From: Opitutaceae bacterium
Lineage (GTDB): Bacteria; Verrucomicrobiota; Verrucomicrobiia; Opitutales; Opitutaceae
Assembly (NCBI GenBank): GCA_027482185.1
Contig: JAIXWF010000019.1
Span: 372,001-436,000, forward strand
Direction: 5' to 3'
DNA length: 64,000 bases
Of this stretch, positions 1-9,800 are shown in pieces; the stretch's first letter is position 1, and every line of letters begins with the position of its first letter. The notes under the pieces are model-generated. The model was given only the letters and a program-made list of their open reading frames with translations, had not been told where the DNA came from and did not search any database. A program made the position numbers and the translations under genes.

Positions 1-2
1 TC

Positions 3-353
3 GTCCTCGCCGCCCGCCGCGCCGGCGACTACCATGTGCTCCGTTCCAATTGGATCGGCGACTACATCGATCCGTCGACCTTCCTCGACATCTTCCGCAC
101 CGACAGCGGCAACAACTACACCGGCTGGGGCCACCCAGATTACGACGCCGCCCTCTTCGCCGCCGCCCGCACCTCCGATCCCGCCGCCCGCCTCGCGCTC
201 TTCCAGAAAGCCGAGGCCCTGCTCCTCGAACAGGCGCCGATCATCCCGATCTACTGGTTCACGCACACCTTTCTGAAGCAGCCGTCGGTCAAGGGCTGGA
301 ACTCCACCCTGCTCGACCACCATCCCTACAAGCACGTGTGGCTCGAGCCCTGA
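3..353 (+). CDS. ABC transporter substrate-binding protein, C-terminal part (SBP_bac_5, OppA-like)
   Basis: Only the last ~116 codons are in the window; the gene enters from the left edge and ends in TGA. The visible part is the C-terminal lobe of an oligopeptide-type extracytoplasmic binding protein: GDYIDPSTFLDIF, then YTGWGHPDYDAAL, then a helix of the DPAARLALFQKAEALL type, and the closing IIPIYWF segment, all family hallmarks. It aligns well with the end of the third binding protein (1976-3625), so the two are paralogues. Family role: capture of peptides or similar solutes for an ABC importer. Two further copies follow within about 25-30 bp, suggesting an operon; no permease or ATPase gene is visible. 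The ligand cannot be told from this fragment. Confidence 0.85.
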   Translation, partial: VLAARRAGDYHVLRSNWIGDYIDPSTFLDIFRTDSGNNYTGWGHPDYDAALFAAARTSDPAARLALFQKAEALLLEQAPIIPIYWFTHTFLKQPSVKGWNSTLLDHHPYKHVWLEP

Positions 354-376
354 GCGCCGCCCGCCCCGGTCCCGCC

Positions 377-1945
377 ATGCTCCGGCTCCTCTTTCTTTGC
401 GCGGCCCTCGCGCCCTGGCTCGGCGGCTGCGCGAAAAAGGAAACGGCTCCGCCCGCCGGCACCCCCGCGCCCGCCGCCCCGCAGGTCCTCCGCGTCAGCC
501 AACGCAACGAACCCGCCGATCTCGATCCCGCGCGCGTCACGCTGCCCGACGAATTCGGCCTCCTGCGCAATCTGCTCGAAGGTCTCCTCGTGCCCGGCCC
601 CGACGGCACCCCGCCCCGCCCCGGCGTCGCCGCGCGCCACGAGGTGTCCGCCGACGGCCTCACCCACACGTTCCATCTGCGCCGCGACGCGCGCTGGTCC
701 AACGGCGACCCCGTCACCGCCGCCGACTTCGTCGCCTCCGCCCGCCGCCAACTCACTCCCGCCGTCGCCGCCCCCAAGGCCGGCGTGTTCTTCGATCTCA
801 AAAACGCCCGCGCCTTCCTCGCCGGCGAGGTGAAAGACTTCGCCGCCGTCGGTATCCGGGCCGCGGATGCGCAGACGCTCGTCGTCGTCCTCGCGCGCCC
901 CGTGCCGCGTTTCGCCTACGTGGTCGCCAGCGGCCCCTGGCTGCCCGTCCACACGCCGACCGTGGAAAAACACGGCCGCCGCTGGACCGACCCGGCTCAC
1001 TTCGTGGGCAACGGACCCTTCGTCCTCGCCGAATGGCGCGCCCAGCAGCGCCTCGTCCTCCGCCGCAACCCGCACTGGCACGGCGCCGCCGCCCTGCGCC
1101 TCGACGAACTGCAGTTCCTCCGTTTCGACAGCGGCAACACCGAGGAACAGGCCTATCGCGCCGGCCAAGTCGACGTCACCCTCGCCGTGCCCCTCGCCAA
1201 GGTCGAGGTCTACGCCCGCGAACGCCCCGCCGAACTGCACCGCGCGCCGATGATGGAAACGCGCTACCTCGTCCTCAACACGCAGCGCCCCGCCCTCCGC
1301 GACCCGCGCGTGCGCCGCGCCCTCCTCCTCGCCCTCGACCGCGCGCGGCTCGTCGACCGCGTCACCCGCGGCAGCCAACCCTTCGCCCCGCGCCTGCTCC
1401 CGCCCGCCCTCGCGCCCGCCGGCGCCGCGCCCGCCGCCGTTCCCGCCGATCCCGCCGCCGCCCGCGCGCTGCTCCAGGCCGCCGGCATCGATCCCAAGGC
1501 GTTGCCCAAACTTGAACTCAGCGCCTGGTCCGCGTCGCAGCTCCCGCTGCTCGAGGCGATCCAGGCCGTTTGGAAACAGGAACTCGGGCTCGACGTCGCC
1601 CTCGCCACCCGCGACGCCAAGGTCCACCTCGCCGCCCTCGCCGCCGGCGATTTCGATCTCGGTTTCATCACTGCGATCCCCGACCTCGCCGATCCCGCCA
1701 ACGTCCTCGCCGACTTCCTCTCCGGCGCCCCGGAAAACTACGCGCAGTGGCGCGACGCCGACTTCGACGCCGCCTTCGCCCGCGGCGATCTTGCCGCCGC
1801 GGAAGCCCGTTTGCTCGACGCCGCCGCCGTCATCCCGCTCTACTTCAACACCAAGATCTGGCTCATGTCCCCGCGCGTCCGCGGCTGGTCGGAAGACGGT
1901 CTTTGGTCCCCGCTCCTCTCCGGCGTCCATCTCGCCCCGCCGTAA
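377..1945 (+). CDS. ABC transporter substrate-binding lipoprotein (SBP_bac_5, OppA-like)
   Basis: 522 residues. The ATG start is chosen because it opens directly into a lipoprotein signal peptide with lipobox LGGC (Cys18 predicted to be lipidated). The mature part carries SBP_bac_5 features: an NEPADLDPA opening, the ARWSNGDPVTAADF motif at the lobe junction, VGNGPFVL, and LRDPRVRRALLLALDRARL. It probably binds peptide-like solutes at the cell surface or in the periplasm. It is the most divergent of the three tandem copies: near the C-terminus, after ENYAQWRDADFDAAF, about ten residues present in the other two are missing. It lies 23 bp after the previous gene and 30 bp before the next. Assignment to the family is firm; the substrate is unknown. 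Confidence 0.88.
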   Translation: MLRLLFLCAALAPWLGGCAKKETAPPAGTPAPAAPQVLRVSQRNEPADLDPARVTLPDEFGLLRNLLEGLLVPGPDGTPPRPGVAARHEVSADGLTHTFHLRRDARWSNGDPVTAADFVASARRQLTPAVAAPKAGVFFDLKNARAFLAGEVKDFAAVGIRAADAQTLVVVLARPVPRFAYVVASGPWLPVHTPTVEKHGRRWTDPAHFVGNGPFVLAEWRAQQRLVLRRNPHWHGAAALRLDELQFLRFDSGNTEEQAYRAGQVDVTLAVPLAKVEVYARERPAELHRAPMMETRYLVLNTQRPALRDPRVRRALLLALDRARLVDRVTRGSQPFAPRLLPPALAPAGAAPAAVPADPAAARALLQAAGIDPKALPKLELSAWSASQLPLLEAIQAVWKQELGLDVALATRDAKVHLAALAAGDFDLGFITAIPDLADPANVLADFLSGAPENYAQWRDADFDAAFARGDLAAAEARLLDAAAVIPLYFNTKIWLMSPRVRGWSEDGLWSPLLSGVHLAPP

Positions 1946-1975
1946 TTTTTTCCACCCCTGTCCTTCGCCCATCGC

Positions 1976-3625
1976 GTGGAATTCCCCTTTTCTTTCTCTT
2001 CTCCGTTTTTACGCCCCCTGCGCCTCCTTGCGGCCGTCCCCGTTTGCGCCGCGGTTTTGCTCTCCGGCTGCGCCAAACGCGAACCCGTCGCCGTCTCCGC
2101 CGCGCGCGCCGGCATTTTGCACGCCGGCCTCAGCGGCGAACCGAGCGAGCTCGACCCGCACGTCATCAACGCCCCGCCCGACTTCCGCGTGATCCACGCC
2201 CTCTTCGAGGGTCTCCTCCGCAGCGATCCCGCCACCGGCGCGCCGCTGCCCGGCGTCGCCGAATCCTGGTCCGCCTCCGCCGACGGTCTCGTCTACACCT
2301 TCAAACTTCGCGCCGAGGCCCGTTGGTCCAACGGCGACCCGATCACTTCCGCCGATTTCCTTTTCTCGTTCCGCCGCGCGCTCTCCCCCGCCCTGGGCTC
2401 GCAGTACACGCTGCTGTTCAACCCGGTCCGCGGCGCGACCGCATTCGCGGCCGGCAAACTCGCCGACTTCGCCCAGGTCGGTTTCGCCGCGCCCGATCCG
2501 CGCACCGTCGTCGTCACCCTCGCCCAACCCACGCCGTACTTCCTCGCCCTCGTCGCCGGCAATCCCGTCTGGTTTCCCGTCCATCCCGCCACCGTCCTGA
2601 AGTTCGGCAAACTCGACCAGCGCGGCACCGGCTGGACGCGCCCCGGCCGTCTCGTCGGCAACGGCCCCTTCGTCCTGCAGGAATGGAAATCCAACGAACG
2701 CATCGTCGCGACCAAGTCCCCGACCTATTGGAACGCCGCCGCCATCCGCCTCAACGCCCTCCATCTTTACCCGATCGACAGCATCGACACCGAGGAGCGC
2801 GCCTTCCGCGCCGGCCAACTCCACGTCACGACCTCCGTCCCGGTTTCGCGCGTCCTCGGTTACGTCGCCGACAAGGACGGCCCGCTGCGCATCCTGCCGC
2901 AGCTCAATTCCCGTTTTCTCAACGTAAACACCGCGCGGCCCGCCCTCCGCGACCCGCGCGTCCGCCGCGCCCTCGCGCTCGTCCTCGATCGCGCGACCAT
3001 CTGCCGCAAGGTCCTCACCGCCACCGAGGCGCCCGCCTATCAGGTCGTGCCCGACGGCATGCCCGGCTACCAACCCGCCGTCCGCCTAGAGGAAAACATC
3101 GCCCTCGCCCGCGATCTCCTCGCCCTCGCCGGCTATCCCGAAGGCCGCGGTTTCCCGAAGCTCACCCTCCGCCGCGTCGCCGGCGGCGGCCGCGAACTCG
3201 CCGAAGTCCTCCAGGAAACATGGCGCACGCAGCTCGGCCTCGAGATCGCCCTCCTCGAAAGCGAATCCCGCGTCCACTGGAGCGTGATGCAGCAAAAAGA
3301 CTACGATCTCGCCGTCGGCGGCTGGAACGCCGACTACCCCGACGCCTCCACCTACCTCGATCTCTTCACCACGCAAAGCGGCTGGAACTTCACCAACTGG
3401 TCCGACCCCGCCTACGACATGCTCGTCGCCCAGTCCGCCCGGGAACTCGATCCCGCCGCCCGGCTCCATCTCCTCCAGCAGGCCGAGGCCCGCCTCGTCG
3501 AGGAATGCCCCGTCATTCCCCTCTCGTTCGGGCGCAACCGCTTCCTGCTCCATCCCACCGTGCGCGATTGGCCCGCCAGCATTGTCGACCGCACCGAGTA
3601 CAATACCGTCTACCTTGTGCCCTGA
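1976..3625 (+). CDS. ABC transporter substrate-binding lipoprotein (SBP_bac_5, OppA-like)
   Basis: 549 residues from a GTG start, the only reasonable start that keeps the signal peptide; the lipobox is LLSGC with Cys32 as the lipid-bearing residue. The fold is shown by the sequence GEPSELDPHVI, ARWSNGDPITSADF, VGNGPFVLQEW and LRDPRVRRALALVLDR, and by the C-terminal YPDASTYLDLF/FTNWSDPAYD/VIPLSF blocks. It should deliver peptide-like ligands to an ABC importer in the inner membrane. It is the third member of a tandem array transcribed left to right. The following gene encodes an exported M28 peptidase, which fits a peptide-scavenging theme, but this link is inferred. Confidence 0.88.
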   Translation: MEFPFSFSSPFLRPLRLLAAVPVCAAVLLSGCAKREPVAVSAARAGILHAGLSGEPSELDPHVINAPPDFRVIHALFEGLLRSDPATGAPLPGVAESWSASADGLVYTFKLRAEARWSNGDPITSADFLFSFRRALSPALGSQYTLLFNPVRGATAFAAGKLADFAQVGFAAPDPRTVVVTLAQPTPYFLALVAGNPVWFPVHPATVLKFGKLDQRGTGWTRPGRLVGNGPFVLQEWKSNERIVATKSPTYWNAAAIRLNALHLYPIDSIDTEERAFRAGQLHVTTSVPVSRVLGYVADKDGPLRILPQLNSRFLNVNTARPALRDPRVRRALALVLDRATICRKVLTATEAPAYQVVPDGMPGYQPAVRLEENIALARDLLALAGYPEGRGFPKLTLRRVAGGGRELAEVLQETWRTQLGLEIALLESESRVHWSVMQQKDYDLAVGGWNADYPDASTYLDLFTTQSGWNFTNWSDPAYDMLVAQSARELDPAARLHLLQQAEARLVEECPVIPLSFGRNRFLLHPTVRDWPASIVDRTEYNTVYLVP

Positions 3626-3701
3626 CTCCGGGCCCTTGCTTGCGCCTTTTCCGCCTCCTCGCGGCCACCGTCCGCCCCCGCATTTTCTCCCGCCGTCAAC
3701 C

Positions 3702-5357
3702 ATGACCCTGCTCCGCCTTCTTGGCTCTTTCGGACTCTTCGGCCTCGTCGCCCTCGTCGCCGCCGAACCTAAACTCGAGAACTCCGCCGCCAGCCTGCTC
3801 GCCCGCACGCGCACGCTCTCCTCCGACGCCTTCGAGGGCCGCGCCCCCGGTTCGCCCGGCGAGGAAAAGACCGTCGCCTACCTCGCCGCCGAGTTCAAAA
3901 AACTCGGCCTCGCGCCCGGCAATCCCGACGGCACCTATTTCCAAAACGTCCCCCTCGTCGGCATCACGTCGCGCCCCGCGCTCTCGTTCACCGTCGGCGG
4001 CCGCACGCTCGCCCTCGAGCCCATCAACGACTTCGCCGGCTTCTCCACGCGGCTCGCTCCCTTGGTCGAGGGCCGCGAGTCCGACGTCGTCTTCGTCGGC
4101 TACGGCATCGTCGCCCCGGAGTTCGACTGGGACGATTACAAGGGCGTCGATGTCCGCGGCAAAACCGTCGTGATGCTCATCAACGATCCGCCCGTGCCGG
4201 ACCCCGCCACCGGCCAACTCGACCCCAATGTCTTCGGCGGCAAGGCCATGACCTACTACGGGCGCTGGACCTACAAATACGAGATCGCCGCCCAGAAAGG
4301 CGCCGCCGCCTGCCTCATCGTGCACGAGACGATTCCCGCCGCCTATCCCTTCGGCGTCGTCGTCAACAGCTGGACCCGCGAGAATTTCGAGATCGACGCG
4401 GCCGACGGCAACGCCGGCCACGTCGGCCTCTCCGCCTGGCTTACCCTCGACGCCACGCAGCGTCTCTTCCGCGCCGGCGGCCACGACTTCGAAAAACTCA
4501 AGCGCCTCGCCGCCACGCGCGCCTTCCGCCCCGTCGACCTCGGGGCCAAGGCCGCGTTCACCGTCGCCAACACCCTCCGCCCCGTCGCCTCCCGCAACGT
4601 CGCCGCCCTCCTCCCCGGCTCCGACCCGCATCTGAAAAACGAATACGTGCTCTACAACGCGCACTGGGACCACCTCGGGATCGACGAAAAACTCAAGGGC
4701 GACCGCATCTTCAACGGCGCCGCCGACAACGCCGCCGGCGTCGCCGTCCTCCTCGAAATCGCCCAGGCCATGCGCGCCTTGCCGCCCGCGCAGCAACCGA
4801 AACGCAGCGTCCTTTTCCTTTCCGTCACCGCCGAGGAAAAGGGCCTCCTCGGTGCCCGCTACTACGCGCGGAATCCCCTCTACCCGCTCGCCCGCACCGT
4901 TGCCCTGCTGAACATGGACGGAGCGAACCAATTCGGCCGCACCCGCGATCTCGAGATCATCGGCTTCGGCGCGTCCGGCATCGACGAGATCGGCGCCGCG
5001 GTCGCCCAGGCCCAGGGCCGCGTCGTCCGGCCGGACAGCCATCCCGAACGGGGCAGCTTCTTCCGCAGCGACCACTTCGAATTCGCCAAGGTCGGCGTCC
5101 CTTCCTACTACCCCAAGTCAGGCCGCGACTTCATCGGCCAACCCGCCGACTTCGCCGATCGGAAAGTGAACGAGTACATCGCGAACGATTACCACAAGCC
5201 CAGCGACGAGGTGAAACCCGACTGGACCTTCGAGGGCGCCGCCCAGGACACCGAGTTCCTCCTCCGCGTCGGCCTCCGCTTGGCCAACGATCCGAAATGG
5301 CCGGAATGGAATCCCGGCAGCCCCTTCAAGGCCCGCCGCGACGCCATGCTCAAGTAG
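3702..5357 (+). CDS. Secreted M28 family zinc aminopeptidase with PA-type insert
   Basis: 551 residues; the ATG was chosen because it begins a signal peptide (hydrophobic to about residue 20, cleavage near ALVAA-EPK). A PA-like domain occupies roughly residues 110-250 (VFVGYGIVAPEFDWDDY). The M28 catalytic part starts near residue 298 and has the full two-zinc set: NAHWDHLG (His321), ADNAAG (Asp342, bridging), TAEEKG (Glu378 base, Glu379 ligand), NMDGAN (Asp406) and YHKPSDEV (His498). Members cleave N-terminal residues from peptides outside the cytoplasm. The gene sits downstream of three peptide-type binding proteins, so peptide salvage is a plausible shared role. The stop codon lies inside a dispersed hairpin repeat (5354-5376). 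The exact specificity is not readable. Confidence 0.9.
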   Translation: MTLLRLLGSFGLFGLVALVAAEPKLENSAASLLARTRTLSSDAFEGRAPGSPGEEKTVAYLAAEFKKLGLAPGNPDGTYFQNVPLVGITSRPALSFTVGGRTLALEPINDFAGFSTRLAPLVEGRESDVVFVGYGIVAPEFDWDDYKGVDVRGKTVVMLINDPPVPDPATGQLDPNVFGGKAMTYYGRWTYKYEIAAQKGAAACLIVHETIPAAYPFGVVVNSWTRENFEIDAADGNAGHVGLSAWLTLDATQRLFRAGGHDFEKLKRLAATRAFRPVDLGAKAAFTVANTLRPVASRNVAALLPGSDPHLKNEYVLYNAHWDHLGIDEKLKGDRIFNGAADNAAGVAVLLEIAQAMRALPPAQQPKRSVLFLSVTAEEKGLLGARYYARNPLYPLARTVALLNMDGANQFGRTRDLEIIGFGASGIDEIGAAVAQAQGRVVRPDSHPERGSFFRSDHFEFAKVGVPSYYPKSGRDFIGQPADFADRKVNEYIANDYHKPSDEVKPDWTFEGAAQDTEFLLRVGLRLANDPKWPEWNPGSPFKARRDAMLK

Positions 5358-5376
5358 CCCGGCTCTTCAGCCCGGG
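5354..5376 (+). repeat. Dispersed hairpin repeat, copy 1
   Basis: A 23-base element of the form GTAGCCCGG-N8-CCCGGG, in which CCCGG can pair with CCGGG around a 9-nt loop. The TAG inside it is the stop codon of the M28 peptidase. Three more copies occur in the same orientation at 22965, 24039 and 46534. This copy differs from the others by a T in the loop (CTCTTCAG rather than CGCTTCAG). Confidence 0.7.
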
Positions 5377-5385
5377 TTCATTCCG

Positions 5386-5889
5386 ATGTCCTCCCGCTTC
5401 CTCAATCTCCTTTTCACGTTCGCCGCCGTCGCGTCGCCCCCCGCCGCCGTCGCGGCCGAAACCGCCCCGGCGCCCTGCGTCTTCTGCGAGATCGCCGCCG
5501 GCCGCACCGGCCAAGCGGATCGCGAAGTCTACCGCGACGACCTTGCCGTCGCCTTCATGGACCGCGCCCCGCGCAACCCCGGCCACGTCCTCGTCGTGCC
5601 GCTCCGGCACGCGGAAAACGCCCTCGACGTCTCGCCGGCCACGCTCGCCCACCTGGCCGTCGTCGCCCAACGCCTCGCGCAGGCCATCCGCCGCACCGAC
5701 CTCCGCGCCGAGGGCTTCAACCTCCAGACCAACGCCGGCCGCGCCGCCGGCCAGACCGTCTTCCATCTCCACGTGCACGTAATCCCGCGCTTCGCCGGCG
5801 AACCTCCCCCCGGCGAAAAAGCCGTCGCCGCCCCGGCCGACCTCGCCGCCGCCGCCGCCAAGATCCGCGCGGCGCTCGCCGCGCCCTGA
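5386..5889 (+). CDS. HIT family nucleotide-binding protein with apparent signal peptide
   Basis: 167 residues. The HIT core is clear: CVFCEIAAGR near residues 31-40, HVLVVPLRH in the middle, and the histidine triad HLHVHVIPR at His127, His129 and His131. HIT proteins hydrolyse or transfer nucleotide phosphoramidate and dinucleoside polyphosphate bonds and are normally cytoplasmic. Here about 25-30 residues precede the usual start and look like a signal peptide (hydrophobic LLFTFAAVA, then AAVAAE). No ATG or GTG exists between this ATG and the HIT domain, so the extension appears real. It lies 28 bp after the peptidase and 23 bp before the next gene, a likely operon. Family is certain; export is inferred. 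Confidence 0.85.
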   Translation: MSSRFLNLLFTFAAVASPPAAVAAETAPAPCVFCEIAAGRTGQADREVYRDDLAVAFMDRAPRNPGHVLVVPLRHAENALDVSPATLAHLAVVAQRLAQAIRRTDLRAEGFNLQTNAGRAAGQTVFHLHVHVIPRFAGEPPPGEKAVAAPADLAAAAAKIRAALAAP

Positions 5890-5912
5890 ATTTTCCCCAG
5901 CCTCCCTCCGCC

Positions 5913-6500
5913 ATGCTCGACCGCACCCAATTCTTCGTCCGCGAACACGTCGGCGTCCTGAAACTCACCGACGCCTACGACATCCTCGACCCGCAATCGC
6001 GGGCCAAAATCGGCGAGGCCCGCGAGGAGATCGCCGGCTGGGTCAAGGCCCTGCGCCTCCTGCTCGGCAAACAGCTCCTGCCCACGCGCGTCGCCGTGTA
6101 TTCGGGATCCGGTGACGCCGACCGCCGCCTGCTGTTCTCGATCAAGCGCGGCGTCGCCCTGCTCCGGCCCAAGGTCGAGATCGTCGACCCCGCCGGCACC
6201 GTCCTCGGCCGCCTGCAGTCGAAAGTGTTCTCCCTCGGCGGCGCGTTCCGGGTGTTCACGCCCGACGGCCGCGAGGTCGCGCTCGTCCAGGGCGACTGGA
6301 AGGGCTGGAACTTCCGCTTCCTCAGCGGCGGCACCGAGCTCGGCGTCGTCACCAAGCAATGGGCCGGTCTGGGCAAAGAACTCTTCACCACCGCCGACAA
6401 CTACATGATCAGCCTCGCCGGCGCGCCCAACCCCGCCGTCGCCACCCTCCTCCTCGCCGCCGGCCTCGCCGTCGATACCGTGCTCAAGGAAAAGAACTAG
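5913..6500 (+). CDS. LURP-one-related / phospholipid scramblase-like protein
   Basis: 195 residues without a signal peptide. The pattern of short beta strands (FFVREHVGVLKLTDAYDILD, LLRPKVEIVDPAGTVLGRL, FSLGGAFRVF, EVALVQGDWKGWNFRF) followed by one hydrophobic C-terminal helix (ATLLLAAGLAVDTVLKE) is that of the LURP-one-related/scramblase superfamily with a Tubby-like barrel. Bacterial members have no settled function; a membrane-associated role is likely because the terminal helix is the hydrophobic core in this fold. It is the last gene of the run that starts with the peptidase. Assignment rests on overall pattern rather than on a catalytic motif. Confidence 0.65.
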   Translation: MLDRTQFFVREHVGVLKLTDAYDILDPQSRAKIGEAREEIAGWVKALRLLLGKQLLPTRVAVYSGSGDADRRLLFSIKRGVALLRPKVEIVDPAGTVLGRLQSKVFSLGGAFRVFTPDGREVALVQGDWKGWNFRFLSGGTELGVVTKQWAGLGKELFTTADNYMISLAGAPNPAVATLLLAAGLAVDTVLKEKN

Positions 6501-6854
6501 GCGCATCCAAGCAGCCCGGTGCCGCCGGGAAACCGAGTCGGCAAACGAGAGCAGCGTCACCCCAAGGCGCCCCAGGATTTCCTGGCGAAGCTTCGCGCGC
6601 CTTGGCTGCTTCGCGTTTTGTTCCGCAGGCCTAGTCGCAGCTAAACGCACCTTGGCTCCGGCCCGTTTATTCCGCCGGTTCGGCAGCCTCCGCCTCGTTT
6701 CGTCGGCTTTCCTTACACTCCGTGTTTCCACGTAACCGGCATGCGTAATCACCGTTTGTCATAAGTTTCTGGTTTCCAACGCCGGACCGTCACAAATCGG
6801 TGCCACCCACGGACCTAGCCCGGGTCCTGCTGCGCAGTCGCCAGCTTCATCTAC
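6501..6854. other. 354-bp intergenic region, no gene found
   Basis: No open frame with start and plausible protein was found on either strand. The left half holds a compact inverted-repeat cluster (6550-6610, listed separately). The right half, roughly 6690-6800, is less GC-rich than its surroundings (runs such as TTTGTCATAAGTTTCTGG) and is the likely place for the promoter of the long gene starting at 6855; no exact -35/-10 pair stands out. Confidence 0.6.
6550..6610. other. Nested inverted repeats able to fold as a multibranch structure
   Basis: An outer stem CCAAGGCGC (6562-6570) pairs with GCGCCTTGG (6597-6605). It can be extended after an internal loop by AGCAG (6550-6554) with CTGCT (6606-6610). 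Inside are two further perfect helices, CCAGG-ATTT-CCTGG (6572-6585) and the palindrome CGAAGCTTCG (6586-6595). It follows the stop of the scramblase-like gene by about 50 bp and is followed by TCGCGTTTTG. It could be a terminator, a structured RNA or a mobile repeat; no homologous copy was seen elsewhere in the window. Confidence 0.5.
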
Positions 6855-9800
6855 ATGCGACTCCTGCCCCGTTCCCTGGTCCTGTCGTTTCTCCTCCTCG
6901 CCGCCGTCGCCCGCGCGACCGTCGGCCTCGGTCTTCAGACCCAACTCGGCAATCCGAGCGGCGCGACGACCAACCCGGCCGTCCCGAACAACTACCTCCT
7001 CGAGCGCCCCCAGTACTCGCTGTCCTACAACAACAGCCTGCTTGAGGCCAACTGGGTCAGCTGGAACTTTACCACCGCCGACCGCGGTGCCACCGGCCGC
7101 ACCGACGCCTTCGCCGCCGACCCGCTCCTCCCGAGCGGCTTCAACATCGTCAACCAGACGAGCTACAGCGGTTCCGGCTTCGACCGCGGGCACATGTGCC
7201 CCTCCGCCGACCGCACGCTCACCGTCGCCGACAACGAGGCCACGTTCTTCATGACCAACATGGTCCCGCAGGCGCCCGACAACAACCAGGGCCCGTGGGC
7301 GGTCTTTGAAAACGAGACCCGCGCCATCGCCGCCACCGGCTTCGAGATGCTCATCATCAGCGGCCCCGGCGGCTTCGGCGGCTCCACCATCGCCAGCGGC
7401 GTCGCCATCCCCGGCTTCACCTGGAAGATCGCCCTCGCCGTTCCCGTCGGCCCCGGCAGCGCCGTCAGCCGCATCACCGCTTCCACCCGCGTCATCGCGA
7501 TCAAGATGCCCAACATCGCCGGCATCCGCAGCAACCCCTGGACCGACTACGTCACCTCCATCGCCCAAATCGAAGCCGACACGGGTCTCACTTTCCTGAC
7601 CGACGTCCCCGCCGCCATCGCCGCCGCCCTCCGCACCGTCGTCGACGGCCAATCCTCGGCCGGTTCGCCCGTCGTTACCACACAGCCCGCCGCCCAGTCC
7701 GCCCCCGTCGGCGGCTCCGCCACCTTCTCGGTCGTCGCCACCGGCGACGGCGTCCTCTCGTATCAATGGTTCAAGGACGGCAATGAGATCACCGGCGCCA
7801 CCGCCGCCACCTATGCGATCTCACCCGTGCAGGCGGCCGACGCCGGCGCCTACAGCGTCCTCGTGAGCAACCTCGTCGGCGCCACCTCCAGCACCGCCGC
7901 CGCCCTCACCGTCACCGGTCTGCCGCCGGTCGTCACGACCTCGCCGGCCTCGCCCACCGCCGCCGCCGGCAGCACCGTCACCTTCACCGTCGCCGCCACC
8001 GGGTCGCCGACGCTGACTTACCAGTGGCGCAAGGGCGGCGGGAACCTCGCCAACGGCGGCAAGGTCGCCGGCGCCACCACCGCAACCCTCACGCTTGCCA
8101 ATGTCCAGGCCGGCGACATGGACGCCTACGACGTCGTTGTCACCAACAGCGTCAGCTCCGCCACCAGCGCCCCCGCCAGCCTCACTGTCACGCCCGCCGC
8201 GCCGACCATCGTCACGCAGCCCGTCTCCGTGAGCATCGCGCCCAACGGTACCGCCGTCTTCACGGTCTCCGCCCGCGGTTCCGAGCCCTTCTCCTACCAG
8301 TGGCGCAAGGCCGGCGCCAATCTCGCCAACGGCGCCAACGTCGCCGGCGCCGACACCGCCTCCCTGACCGTCTCGGCCGTCACCGCCGCCGATGTCGCCA
8401 GCTACGATGTCGTCGTCACCAACGCCGCCGGCTTCGCCACGAGCAACTCCGCCGGCCTCACCCTTGATACCGTCACGACCGGCCGCATCAGCTACCTCGG
8501 CGGCACCTACAGCCAGAATTTCAACGCCCTTCCGATCTCCGGCAACACGACCATCTCCGGCACGCAGCCCCTCGATCTTTCCCCGGTTTCCGCGACGCTC
8601 AACGGCTGGCAGATCGCCACCTCGTCCGCCACCGCGCCCGTCCTCATCGCCGGCACCGGCAGCTCCAACACCGGCGGCGTCTACTCCTTCGGCAGCGCCG
8701 CTCTTCCCAGCGATCGCGCCCTCGGCACGCTTGCCAGCGGCTCGACGACCCGTCGCGTCGGCGCCGTCCTCGTCAACAACACCGGCCTGACGATCACGCA
8801 GTTCACCCTGTCCTACAACGGCGAGCAGTGGCGCAACGGCGGCAACACCGCCGCCCACACGCTCACGTTCGGTTACGCCCTCGGCGCCGCCGGGATCAAC
8901 GATGCCGTCACGTTCAATCCGGTCGCCGATCTCAATTTCGTTTCCCTGATCAACACCGCCACCGCCGCCGCTCTCGACGGCAACGCCGCCGCCAACCGCA
9001 GCGCCCGCACGGCCGTCGTCACCGGCATCTCGTGGACGCCCGGCCAGACGCTCGTGCTGCGCTGGAACGATCCCGACGACTCGGGCTCCGACCACGGCTT
9101 TGGCGTCGATGATGTGGTTTTCTCCACCCCGGTCGCCACCCTCCCGACCCGGCCCTCCGTGGTCTCGACCACCCCCGCCGCCGGCGCCACCAACGTGCTC
9201 CTCGGCTCCGCCGTGACGATCGTCTTCGACCAACCCGTCTCCGTCGGGGCCAATTGGTTCAGCCTCTCCTCCACCAACGCCGGCGCGCTCAGCGCCACGG
9301 TCACGGCGAGCGCCGACTTCAAGACCTACACCCTCACGCCGCCCGCCCCCTTCGCCTCCAACGACACCGTGAGCGTCACCGTCTTCGCCGCCGGCGTCAC
9401 CGAACGCGGTTCCGGCACGCTCCAACCGGCGGCCGACACGTCGTTCTCTTTCACCACGGAAACGGTCGCCGCCCCCGTCGCGCCGACCGTCACGACCCAG
9501 CCCATCGCGCAGACTGTCGTCGCCGGCAGTCCCGTTTCCTTCACCGTCGCCGCCTCCGGCACCGCTCCGTTCACCTACGCGTGGCGCAAGGGCGGCACCC
9601 CGATCGTCGGCAATGCCTCCGCCGCCACCGCGACCCTGACCATCGCCTCGGCCGCCCTCGCCGACATCGGCAACTACGATTGCGTCGTCACCAACGTCGC
9701 CGGCAGCGATGTCAGCCAAGCCGCCGCCCTCACCGTCACTCTCGTCCCGCCGACGATCACCACGCAGCCGCTGGCCCAATCCGTCCTCCCCGGTTCCAAC

